From Spirochaetes bacterium RBG_16_67_19 (GTDB lineage Bacteria > Spirochaetota > Spirochaetia > SZUA-6 > DRHE01): a stretch of DNA of 13,178 nucleotides. Positions 5,817 to 11,857 of this stretch are shown here, in pieces; position 1 is the first letter of the stretch, and each line of letters starts with the position of its first letter. Made by a program: the position numbers and the translations under genes. A model generated the notes under the pieces. It ran no database searches. It saw nothing but the letters and a program-made list of their open reading frames with translations, and had not been told where the DNA came from. The stretch lies in the NCBI GenBank assembly GCA_001829505.1, contig MIBK01000061.1:5914-19091 (forward strand), in the 5' to 3' direction.

Positions 5817-7834
5817 TCCGACAGGGGCGCGAAGTAGCCGCTCTGGGCCCGGCCGCTCCTGCGGGCCAGGGTCGCCTCCACCTGCAGGTCCAGGTAGCGG
5901 CGGCCGAAATCGGCGTCCGCGCGGCTCTTGTAGCGCAGCGTGTACAGGGGATAGATGCGCCGGGCTTCGGCCTCCGCCAGGGGCTCGATGCCGCGGGGAG
6001 CGAAGTAGAAGAGGCTCCCGCCGCCGGTCTCGGCGGCCAGGAAGTCCAGCTCCGGGCTTGGCTCGGGAGAAAAGTGCACGGCGTAGAAGGCCACCCCATT
6101 GTTGGCCAGGTAGCGGGCGACCTGGGACAGGGAGAACTCGCCGAAAGCGTCCGACTCCAGGCGCCCGCTGCCCAGGAACACCACGGCCCTGCGGGCGTGA
6201 CGGCCGGCCAGCAGGGGCACGGCCTGGCGCACCGCCCGGTCGAAGCGCCAGCGGGGGCTCCAGCTCTCCAGGGTGGCGGCGCGTACCGCGGCCAGTCGCG
6301 GGCCCCCGAAGGCTCCCTCCAGGGCGGGCTTCTCCCCCGCGCTCAGCACGGCCAGCTGGCCCAGGTCCCGGGCCGGCACCAGGGCGAACAGCCGCTCCAC
6401 GGCGCTCGCCAGGCCCCGGGCGTTATCCTTCATGGCCAGGGACTTCTCCACGACCAGGACCATGGCCATGGGCGGGTTGGCGCCCATCAGGTCCGGCTCG
6501 TTCACCTCGGCGAAGCGCTCGGTGACACGGAAGTTGTCGCGGGTCAGGCCGACCAGGCTGTGGCCCCAGCGGTCTCGGACGGTCAGGTCCACGAACACCT
6601 CCGGGAAGGAGTCGCTCAACACCCGCTCCACCTGCACGACCAGGCCGGTGTACATGTCCGCCATCTCCGAGAGCACCAGGACGCGGCTGCGGTCGAAGTC
6701 CACGGCATACAGGTCCCCGTTGGCGCTCACGGACAGGTGGGTGATCCGCCCGGCGTCCCCCGAGAGGTCCGCCAGGGTTTCCCAGTTCTCGCTCTCGACG
6801 TCGAAGGCGAGCAGGCGGTTGCCGTCCGCCACCAGCAGCGTGCCGGGATCACGGAAGACGATGCCCTCCGGGCCGGCGAGGCCGCCGTATTCACGCAGGA
6901 AGTTGCCGCTGGAGTCGAAGCGCAGGACCGCCCCCCGAGCCCGGTCGGCCACGAACACCTCCCCGTCCCGGGCGGCGATGCCCGTGGGCCCGGCCAGGGC
7001 ACCTTTGAAGGACAGGATGAAGTTGCCGTCCAGGTCGTACTTGGCCACCCGCGAGTTGCCCCAGTCGGTCACGTACAGGTATCCGCCCGGGTCGGCGGCC
7101 AGGTACTGGGGGCCCAGGAAGGCCCCCGGGCCCCGGCCCGCGGTGCCGAACTCCGCGAGGCGCTCCCCGCGCAGGTTGGCCTTGAGCAGGCGGTTCCCGC
7201 CGTACTCGGTGATCCACAGGAAGCGGTCCCCCGTGCGGGGGTCGGCGACCTCCAGGCAGTCGAACGGCCGGTTGTAGCCCTTCAGGCCGCCGTTGAGGAT
7301 CCGGCGCACGTGGTTGTTCACGTCCAGCTCCCCGATCTGGCCGGAGCCGAAGGCCACCACGTAGAAGCCGCCGTCGCTCCGGGCGTGCACCGCCGATGGC
7401 CGCCGCAGGGGCGGGGAGCTCAGTTTGCCCGATGGGAACTCCGCGGCCACCACGTAGCGCGGGGGCCTGGCCAGCTCCCGGGCCACTCCCCGGCGCAGCT
7501 CGGTGAGCTGGATGCGGCTGCGCAGCAGGGAATCGCCCGGATCCCGCAGCAGCGCCTGCCGCCATTCGGCCAGCGCCTCCTCCTCGAAGCCGTGCTTGTA
7601 CAGCGCATCCCCCAGCCACACCCGCGGCAGCGCCGCGGCGGGCTTGCGGCTCAGGGACTTTTCCAGCGAAAGGATGGCATCGCCGAAATTGGCGTCGTGA
7701 AAGGCGCGCACGCCCCAGCGGAAATCGTCGTCCGCGCGGGCCTGCTCCATGTCGACGCTTTGGGCCGACGCGGCCCGGGCGCCCAGCAATAGCAGCAACA
7801 GCGCAAGGGCCCCGCCGAGCCGAAGCCTGATCAT
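5813..7834 (-). CDS. Exported TPR / NHL-type beta-propeller / VWA-like protein (unrecognised)
   Basis: A 673-residue protein. A signal peptide covers residues 1-25 (hydrophobic run LALLLLLLGARAASAQ). TPR-like helices follow (35-120, WGVRAFHDANFGDAILSLEKSL and LGDALYKHGFEEEALAEW). A six-bladed-propeller-like NHL/SMP-30 region spans about 145-395, with repeated phrases such as YLAADPGGYLYVTDWGNSRV, IAARDGEVFVADRARGAVLRF, IVFRDPGTLLVADGNRLL and LSVSANGDLYAVDFDRSRVLVL. A VWA-like alpha/beta domain covers about 410-655. Its MIDAS position (normally DxSxS) reads EKSLA (463-467), so metal-dependent adhesion is doubtful. The likely site is the periplasm or cell surface and the likely role is protein interaction. 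The ATG at 7834 is chosen because the signal peptide starts there; a GTG five codons upstream lies inside the -10 box. No ribosome site is visible. The downstream cysteine-cluster gene starts on its stop codon. Confidence 0.85.
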   Translation of the reverse strand: MIRLRLGGALALLLLLLGARAASAQSVDMEQARADDDFRWGVRAFHDANFGDAILSLEKSLSRKPAAALPRVWLGDALYKHGFEEEALAEWRQALLRDPGDSLLRSRIQLTELRRGVARELARPPRYVVAAEFPSGKLSSPPLRRPSAVHARSDGGFYVVAFGSGQIGELDVNNHVRRILNGGLKGYNRPFDCLEVADPRTGDRFLWITEYGGNRLLKANLRGERLAEFGTAGRGPGAFLGPQYLAADPGGYLYVTDWGNSRVAKYDLDGNFILSFKGALAGPTGIAARDGEVFVADRARGAVLRFDSSGNFLREYGGLAGPEGIVFRDPGTLLVADGNRLLAFDVESENWETLADLSGDAGRITHLSVSANGDLYAVDFDRSRVLVLSEMADMYTGLVVQVERVLSDSFPEVFVDLTVRDRWGHSLVGLTRDNFRVTERFAEVNEPDLMGANPPMAMVLVVEKSLAMKDNARGLASAVERLFALVPARDLGQLAVLSAGEKPALEGAFGGPRLAAVRAATLESWSPRWRFDRAVRQAVPLLAGRHARRAVVFLGSGRLESDAFGEFSLSQVARYLANNGVAFYAVHFSPEPSPELDFLAAETGGGSLFYFAPRGIEPLAEAEARRIYPLYTLRYKSRADADFGRRYLDLQVEATLARRSGRAQSGYFAPLSD

Positions 7835-7840
7835 GCGGGT

Positions 7841-7869
7841 ACTATACACGAATCAGGCGAAGGTATCTA
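7841..7869 (-). promoter_or_regulatory. Candidate promoter giving a leaderless mRNA for the propeller/VWA gene
   Basis: On the minus strand, TAGATA (-35, 4/6; 7864-7869), a 17-bp spacer, and TATAGT (-10, 5/6; 7841-7846). The usual +1, seven bases after the -10, is base 7834, the A of the ATG. No Shine-Dalgarno precedes that ATG. The promoter overlaps the 3' end of the upstream small gene. Confidence 0.5.
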
Positions 7870-8017
7870 CGCGATGGCTCTCGACGGGCAGGACCTCGCC
7901 CTTCACCCCCAGGTAGATGATGGACTGGATCTCCTCCAGCTGGATGATCGGCGCTTCGGGGGTGGAGGGAGCGGGGCGTGCCTCGGTGGGCTTAATCGTA
8001 ATGTTTTCTACGTTCAT
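7853..8017 (-). CDS. Small hypothetical protein, 54 residues
   Basis: A short open frame from an ATG at 8015-8017 to a TGA at 7853-7855. It is supported by GGAG (8024-8027) six bases upstream, and it fills the space between surE and the propeller/VWA gene, leaving 44 nt and 18 nt on either side. The peptide begins MNVENITIKPTEARPAPSTP, has a Pro/Ala-rich first half (residues 9-24) and a hydrophobic/charged second half (IIQLEEIQSIIYLGVKGEVL, then PVESHRVDTFA). There is no signal peptide, membrane helix or cysteine. It resembles no family I know. The proline-rich half followed by a compact helix/strand segment would suit an adaptor or peptide that docks on a partner, but that is speculation. 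It is probably transcribed with galK-surE, since no promoter is evident directly upstream. Confidence 0.65.
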   Translation of the reverse strand: MNVENITIKPTEARPAPSTPEAPIIQLEEIQSIIYLGVKGEVLPVESHRVDTFA

Positions 8018-8061
8018 CGCCGTCTCCACACTATGAATATCGGCCGATTGGGGGGGGATCT

Positions 8062-8808
8062 TTACGCGGGATTGAAATAGGAGGCCTGGCGATAGCGGTC
8101 CTCGATGTCGTGGTTGGAGGGGTGGATCAGGATCGGGGAGATGGAGACCGCGCCCTGTTGGATGGCCCGGTAGTCGGTGCCCGGCTCCTCCCGGGCCTCC
8201 GGCTGCGGTCCGCCCAGGAAGCAGTACAGGTCCCCGTTGGGGGCCTGGAAACGCACCAGGGTGTCCTTGTACACGCGGCGGGCCGGGAAGGTCACCTCCG
8301 CGCCGGCGGGCGCCGCGCTGTCGGGAAAGTTGATGTTCAGGAAGTGGTCCTCGGCCCACAAGTCCACGAAGGCCTGCAGGTTGCCGGCCAGAAAGCGGGT
8401 CGCGAAGTCCAGGCGGTACGGAGGGGCGTAGGCCGCCAGCGAGCAGGCTACAGCGGGCCGGCCCATGAAGGCCGCCTGCCGGGCGGCCGCGGCCGTGCCG
8501 GAGTAGAGGATGTCCGTGCCCAGGTTGGGGCCCAGGTTGATCCCGGAAAGCACCAGGTCCGGAGCCTCCGGCACCAATCCCATGAGAGCCACCACCACGC
8601 AGTCCGCGGGGGTGCCCCAGCAGGTGAACTCCCTTTCCCCCGTCCGCCGGAAGCGGCTGGGCGTGCCCAGGGTGATGGAGTGCGAGCTGCCGCTGCGGTT
8701 GGAATCGGGGGCTACGATCCAGACCTCGTGCTCCGCAGCCAGGGCCTCTCCCAGGAGCCGCAGCCCGGGGCTGGACACCCCGTCATCGTTTGTGAGCAGA
8801 ATTCTCAT
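8062..8808 (-). CDS. surE: 5'/3'-nucleotidase SurE (survival protein)
   Basis: A 248-residue protein of the usual SurE length. It removes phosphate from 5'- and 3'-nucleoside monophosphates, and in some species from short polyphosphate, using a divalent metal. Family motifs are in place: MRILLTNDDG at the N-terminus with D8 and D9, S39 in NRSGSSHSITL, CWGTPADCV (63-71), and SGINLGPNLGTDILYSGT (88-105) with the ligand asparagine. Strand/helix order is normal to the end (RYRQASYFNPA). The ATG at 8806-8808 gives the canonical start; a GTG five codons upstream would add residues not seen in the family. The start lies 26 nt inside the end of galK and has no good ribosome site, so it is probably translationally coupled. 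Bases just downstream carry a run of eight C on this strand. Confidence 0.95.
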   Translation of the reverse strand: MRILLTNDDGVSSPGLRLLGEALAAEHEVWIVAPDSNRSGSSHSITLGTPSRFRRTGEREFTCWGTPADCVVVALMGLVPEAPDLVLSGINLGPNLGTDILYSGTAAAARQAAFMGRPAVACSLAAYAPPYRLDFATRFLAGNLQAFVDLWAEDHFLNINFPDSAAPAGAEVTFPARRVYKDTLVRFQAPNGDLYCFLGGPQPEAREEPGTDYRAIQQGAVSISPILIHPSNHDIEDRYRQASYFNPA

Positions 8809-9949
8809 AGGAAATCCGCACACCGCCGGTGGGCTCGCAGACGAAGGTCTGCGGTTTGAAGCTGAAGATGCGCTCGTAGGCCTCCAGGCGCGAAATGTAG
8901 ACGGGGATGGCCCTCTCCTCCACCAGGGTCACGGTGCAGCCGCCGAAGCCCACGCCGGCCATGCGCGAGCCATAGACCCCCTCGGTTTCCCAGGCCCTCT
9001 TCACCAGCCAGTCCAGCTCGGGGCAGGAAACCTCGTACTGGTCGCGCAGGCTCTCGTGCGAGCGGTTCATCAGCTTGCCGAAGGCCGCCAGGTCCCCTTT
9101 TTTCAGGGCGCTTTCGGCCTCCAGCACGCGCTGGTTCTCCTCCACCACGTGCAGGCACTTCTTGCGCGTGGTTTCCGGGATCAGCCCCATGCTGTCGCGC
9201 AGGTCCGCGGGGGAATAGTCCCGCAGGGATCGTCCCGGGCGCTTGGCGGCCAGCAGGCTGACGCAGCGGTCGCACTCGGCCCGGCGCTGGTTGTACTCGG
9301 AGTCCCCCAGGGTGCGGGGCACGTTGGAATTGGTGATCAGGAAACGGGCCCCCTTCAGGGGCAGGCTGACGTAGCGGAAATCCATGGAGCGGGTGTCCAC
9401 GAGCATGGCCGCCCCGGTCCTCGCCAACCTGCAGACCAGGTGGTCCACCAGGGTGCCGTGTCCCCCCACGAAGCTCTTCTCCGCCTCCAGCACCAGGCGG
9501 GCCAGCTCCGTACCGCCCAGGGCAAGGCCCAGGAAGCGCTGCAGGGCGAAGGCCGTAGCCGCCTCCAGCGCGGCGGAGGAAGCCAGGCCCACGTTCTGCG
9601 GCACGTTGCCCAGCACCGAGAGGTTCAGGCCCCCGACCTGGTGGCCGCGGGCCAGCAGGGCGCTGATCACGGCCTTGGGGTAGTTGGCCCAGCGGTCCTC
9701 CTTCTTGTACCTGAGATTGGAGATGCTGGTGCGCTTGCGGTCCTTGAAGTCCAGGGAGTAGAACTTCAGGTGCTGGTCCTTGCGGCGGGAGACGGCGACG
9801 TGGACGCAGTAGTCGATGGCGATGGGCAGCACGAAGCCCTCATTGTAGTCCGTGTGTTCGCCGATCAGGTTGACCCTGCCGGGAGCCGAGGCGATCAGCT
9901 GCGGAGGTTCCCCGTACTCTTCCTTGTGGCTGCGGGCAAGGTCATCCAT
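8783..9949 (-). CDS. galK: Galactokinase (GHMP kinase family)
   Basis: A 388-residue cytosolic enzyme, the length expected for GalK. It phosphorylates galactose to galactose-1-phosphate with ATP, the first committed step of the Leloir pathway. The galactokinase signature APGRVNLIGEHTDYNEGF (22-39) is intact. Motif 2 reads NVPQNVGLASSAALE (115-129) instead of the usual PxGAGLSSSAxLE. The catalytic aspartate is kept at D169, but its surroundings are GGHGTLVDH rather than GIMDQ. Motif 3 is RMAGVGFGGCTV (329-340) rather than RMTGGGFGG. RSHESLRDQYEVSCPELD (296-313) and the C-terminal CEPTGG are typical. The start is the ATG at 9947-9949, with GGAG six bases upstream; longer in-frame starts run into the divergent promoter region and lack family similarity. 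No galT or galE is in the window. surE starts within its last codons. Confidence 0.93.
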   Translation of the reverse strand: MDDLARSHKEEYGEPPQLIASAPGRVNLIGEHTDYNEGFVLPIAIDYCVHVAVSRRKDQHLKFYSLDFKDRKRTSISNLRYKKEDRWANYPKAVISALLARGHQVGGLNLSVLGNVPQNVGLASSAALEAATAFALQRFLGLALGGTELARLVLEAEKSFVGGHGTLVDHLVCRLARTGAAMLVDTRSMDFRYVSLPLKGARFLITNSNVPRTLGDSEYNQRRAECDRCVSLLAAKRPGRSLRDYSPADLRDSMGLIPETTRKKCLHVVEENQRVLEAESALKKGDLAAFGKLMNRSHESLRDQYEVSCPELDWLVKRAWETEGVYGSRMAGVGFGGCTVTLVEERAIPVYISRLEAYERIFSFKPQTFVCEPTGGVRISYENSAHKR

Positions 9950-9965
9950 GCAAAACTCCGCGGCT

Positions 9966-9994
9966 ATAGTATGGGAAAAAGCAAAAGAATTCAA
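9966..9994 (-). promoter_or_regulatory. Candidate promoter for the galK-surE transcript
   Basis: On the minus strand, TTGAAT (-35, 4/6; 9989-9994), a 17-bp T-rich spacer, and TACTAT (-10, 4/6; 9966-9971). The predicted start is near 9959, just before the GGAG ribosome site of galK. The 79-bp space is shared with the divergent cNMP-binding gene, for which I see no clear promoter. Confidence 0.5.
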
Positions 9995-10028
9995 TAAAAC
10001 GAGCGCATCCTGTCGATGAGAATATTGT

Positions 10029-10439
10029 ATGACCGAGCAGGAATTGCAGTACGGGGAACAACTGCGCGCGGAGCCGGGCACCATACTGTACCAGCCCGGC
10101 GATGCGGTGAGCGGTTCTTCCATTTATTACGTCGTCGCCGGGCTGGTGCGCCTGGACCTGCCCCTGTCCGAGCGGCTTTCCGTGTACCTGCACCCGGATT
10201 CGGTCTTCGGGCTGGTGGAATCCCTGCTGTCCAGCCCCCGCCTGACCGGCGCCTGCTGCCTGGAGAGCACGATCCTGTACCGCTGGGACCGCGAGGGCTT
10301 CGACCTGGCCTCCAGCGTGTCCTGGGAGCTGGCCTTCAACACCATCACTGGGTGCACCCAGTACCTGCGGGTGCTCAACGCGGAGTTCTCCGGCCGCCTG
10401 CGCCTGGCCGGCGCCTCCGGCGCGGGCAAGGGAGCCTGA
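10029..10439 (+). CDS. Cyclic-nucleotide-binding-like protein, degenerate, no DNA-binding domain
   Basis: A 136-residue protein with the beta-roll pattern of the CRP/cNMP-binding fold: PGTILYQPGDAVSGSSIYYVVAGLVRL (residues 16-42), then the phosphate-binding-cassette position SVFGLVESLLSSPRLTGACCLE (58-79). FG and R71 are kept, but the usual FGE glutamate is shifted or replaced (FGLVE), so ligand binding is uncertain. There is no helix-turn-helix; the C-terminus (residues 98-136) is helical and ends in an Ala/Gly-rich tail. The ATG at 10029 is the only reasonable start, since an in-frame TGA lies four codons upstream; the ribosome site is weak (GATGAG). It is 3 nt from the next cNMP-binding gene, so the two are co-transcribed and may act as a pair. 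Confidence 0.75.
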   Translation: MTEQELQYGEQLRAEPGTILYQPGDAVSGSSIYYVVAGLVRLDLPLSERLSVYLHPDSVFGLVESLLSSPRLTGACCLESTILYRWDREGFDLASSVSWELAFNTITGCTQYLRVLNAEFSGRLRLAGASGAGKGA

Positions 10440-10442
10440 GCC

Positions 10443-10874
10443 ATGAGCGACAGGGATTACACGGAAATCATGAAGATCGCCTTCCAGGCCGAGGGGGCGA
10501 TCAACGACGAGATCCGCAGGAAGTTCGGGCATACCTACCAGGACAAGACCATCATCATCAAGGAAGGGGACATCGGCCAGCAGATCTTCTGGATCCTGGG
10601 GGGCGAGGTCTACATCACCCGCCGGGAGGGCACCAAATACAAGGTGCTGAACACCGTGGGCAAGGGCGAGCTGATCGGGGAGATGAGCTTCTTCGACAAG
10701 TCGGTGCGCTCGGCCACCGTGATCAGCAAGGGCAGCGTGGAGGCCCTGGTGTTCTCCAAGGAGAACTTCCAGGACATCTTCGCCGCCAGCCCGCAGTGGA
10801 CCAAGCGCCTGCTGGCCTCCCTCTCCAGCCGTATCCAGTTCATGATCGGCAAGCTCAATTCCCTGCAGCATTAA
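10443..10874 (+). CDS. Cyclic-nucleotide-binding domain protein (stand-alone, no effector domain)
   Basis: A 143-residue protein consisting almost entirely of a cNMP-binding beta-roll. Features are TIIIKEGDIGQQIFWILGGEVYI (36-58), then the phosphate-binding cassette KGELIGEMSFFDKSVRSATV (74-93), with G79-E80 to hold the ribose and R89 to hold the cyclic phosphate. A helical C-terminus (WTKRLLASLSSRIQFMIGKLN) follows, but no helix-turn-helix or kinase domain, so it is likely a regulatory subunit for another protein. Whether it binds cAMP, cGMP or another ligand cannot be read. The ATG at 10443 has AGGGAG eight bases upstream and lies 3 nt after the related gene's stop. The upstream partner has a degraded cassette, so this copy is the one more likely to bind ligand. 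Confidence 0.87.
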   Translation: MSDRDYTEIMKIAFQAEGAINDEIRRKFGHTYQDKTIIIKEGDIGQQIFWILGGEVYITRREGTKYKVLNTVGKGELIGEMSFFDKSVRSATVISKGSVEALVFSKENFQDIFAASPQWTKRLLASLSSRIQFMIGKLNSLQH

Positions 10875-10900
10875 GCCCTTTCTGTAGTATCCTCTAGCTC

Positions 10901-11644
10901 GTGACCGACCGGCAGGTGGAGGTCCGCTGCTACGAGGAGCTGAACGATTTCCTTCCCCCCGAGCGGCGCAAGCGCCCCTTCCCCTGGCCCCTGCAGCGCG
11001 GCCAGACCGTCAAAAGCCTGGTGGAGTCGCTGGGCATCCCCCATACCGAGGTCGACCTGGTGCTGGTGGGCGGCCGCTCGGTGGGTTTCGCCCACCACCT
11101 GGCGGACGGCGACCGGCTCAGCGTGTACCCCGTGTTCGAGAGCCTGGACCTCTCCGCTTTCACCAGGGTTCGCCCCCGCCCGCTGCGCCAGGTGCGCTTC
11201 GTGCTGGACGTGCACCTGGGGCGCCTGGCCCGCCTCCTGCGCCTGGCGGGTTTCGACTCCCTGTACGACAATCAATGGGAGGACCGCACCTTGAGCCGCC
11301 TGTCGCGCCAGGAAGGCAGGATCCTGCTCACCCGCGACCGGGGCCTGCTCATGCGTTCGGAGGTGACCCACGGCTACTGCCTGCGCTCCCCGCACCCCCC
11401 CGCCCAGTTGAGCGAGGTGATCGCCCGCTTCGATTTGAGCCGCCGCCTCTCGCCCTTCAGCCTGTGCCTGGTCTGCAACCGGGCCTTGGAAGCCGTGAGC
11501 CGGAGGCAGGCCCGGGAGCGGGTGCCGCCGCAGGTGGCCCTGCGCTACCGGCGCTTCCGGGCCTGCCCCCAATGCGGCCGGGTATACTGGCGAGGCAGCC
11601 ATTGGGAAAACATGCGGCGCTACCTGGAGGTCGGGAAAGCCTAG
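10901..11644 (+). CDS. Mut7-C RNase-domain protein with N-terminal ubiquitin-like domain
   Basis: A 247-residue protein. Residues 5-82 form a ubiquitin/MoaD-like fold of the type found in front of Mut7-C domains ([19 protein letters not shown], then [26 protein letters not shown]). The Mut7-C domain (98-245) has [21 protein letters not shown] (99-119, with D103), [10 protein letters not shown] (141-150, a PIN-like acidic loop) and a zinc ribbon with C189xxC192 and C222xxC225, ending WRGSHWENM. Such proteins are predicted RNases of unknown target; catalysis is inferred. The start is GTG (an in-frame TAG lies just upstream) with no ribosome site; a weak TAGTAT at 10885-10890 could be a -10 leaving almost no leader, or the gene may be read from the cNMP genes 26 nt upstream. 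Its TAG stop shares CTAG with the convergent rpmE. Confidence 0.88.
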   Translation: MTDRQVEVRCYEELNDFLPPERRKRPFPWPLQRGQTVKSLVESLGIPHTEVDLVLVGGRSVGFAHHLADGDRLSVYPVFESLDLSAFTRVRPRPLRQVRFVLDVHLGRLARLLRLAGFDSLYDNQWEDRTLSRLSRQEGRILLTRDRGLLMRSEVTHGYCLRSPHPPAQLSEVIARFDLSRRLSPFSLCLVCNRALEAVSRRQARERVPPQVALRYRRFRACPQCGRVYWRGSHWENMRRYLEVGKA

Positions 11645-11844
11645 TCTTTTATGTTGTACTTCTTTTTGAACCGCTCCACGCGGCCGGCGGTGTCCACCAG
11701 CTTCTGCTTCCCGGTGAAGAAGGGGTGGCAGTTGGAGCAGATTTCCACCTTGATGTCCCTGGCAGTGGAACGGGTTTCGATCACGTTGCCGCAGGCGCAG
11801 GTGATCGTGGTCGGTTCGTATTTCGGATGGATCCCGTCTTTCAT
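11641..11844 (-). CDS. rpmE: 50S ribosomal protein L31, zinc-binding type
   Basis: A 67-residue ribosomal protein L31. It sits at the subunit interface (bridge B1) of the 70S ribosome. The start [20 protein letters not shown] is typical. C16, C18, C36 and C39 mark the C+ (zinc-binding) form that is usually replaced by a C- paralogue during zinc starvation; no such paralogue is in this window. The ATG is six bases after GAGGT. It follows rho by 13 nt on the same strand, the common rho-rpmE order, and probably shares its transcript. The terminal TAG lies on the same CTAG palindrome as the stop of the Mut7-C gene. Confidence 0.97.
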   Translation of the reverse strand: MKDGIHPKYEPTTITCACGNVIETRSTARDIKVEICSNCHPFFTGKQKLVDTAGRVERFKKKYNIKD

Positions 11845-11857
11845 CGCTTTACCTCTG

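Noticed and set aside
6074..7792. 572-codon plus-strand frame opposite the propeller/VWA gene
   Set aside because: The composition is Gln/His/Gly-rich and without motifs; the minus-strand frame has a signal peptide and recognisable domains.
8510..9997. 495-codon plus-strand frame opposite galK and surE
   Set aside because: No ribosome site and no family features; both minus-strand genes are confidently assigned.
9950..10123. N-terminal extension of galactokinase to an upstream start
   Set aside because: The extra 58 residues have no kinase similarity and cross the promoter and the divergent cNMP gene; the ATG at 9949 has its own GGAG.
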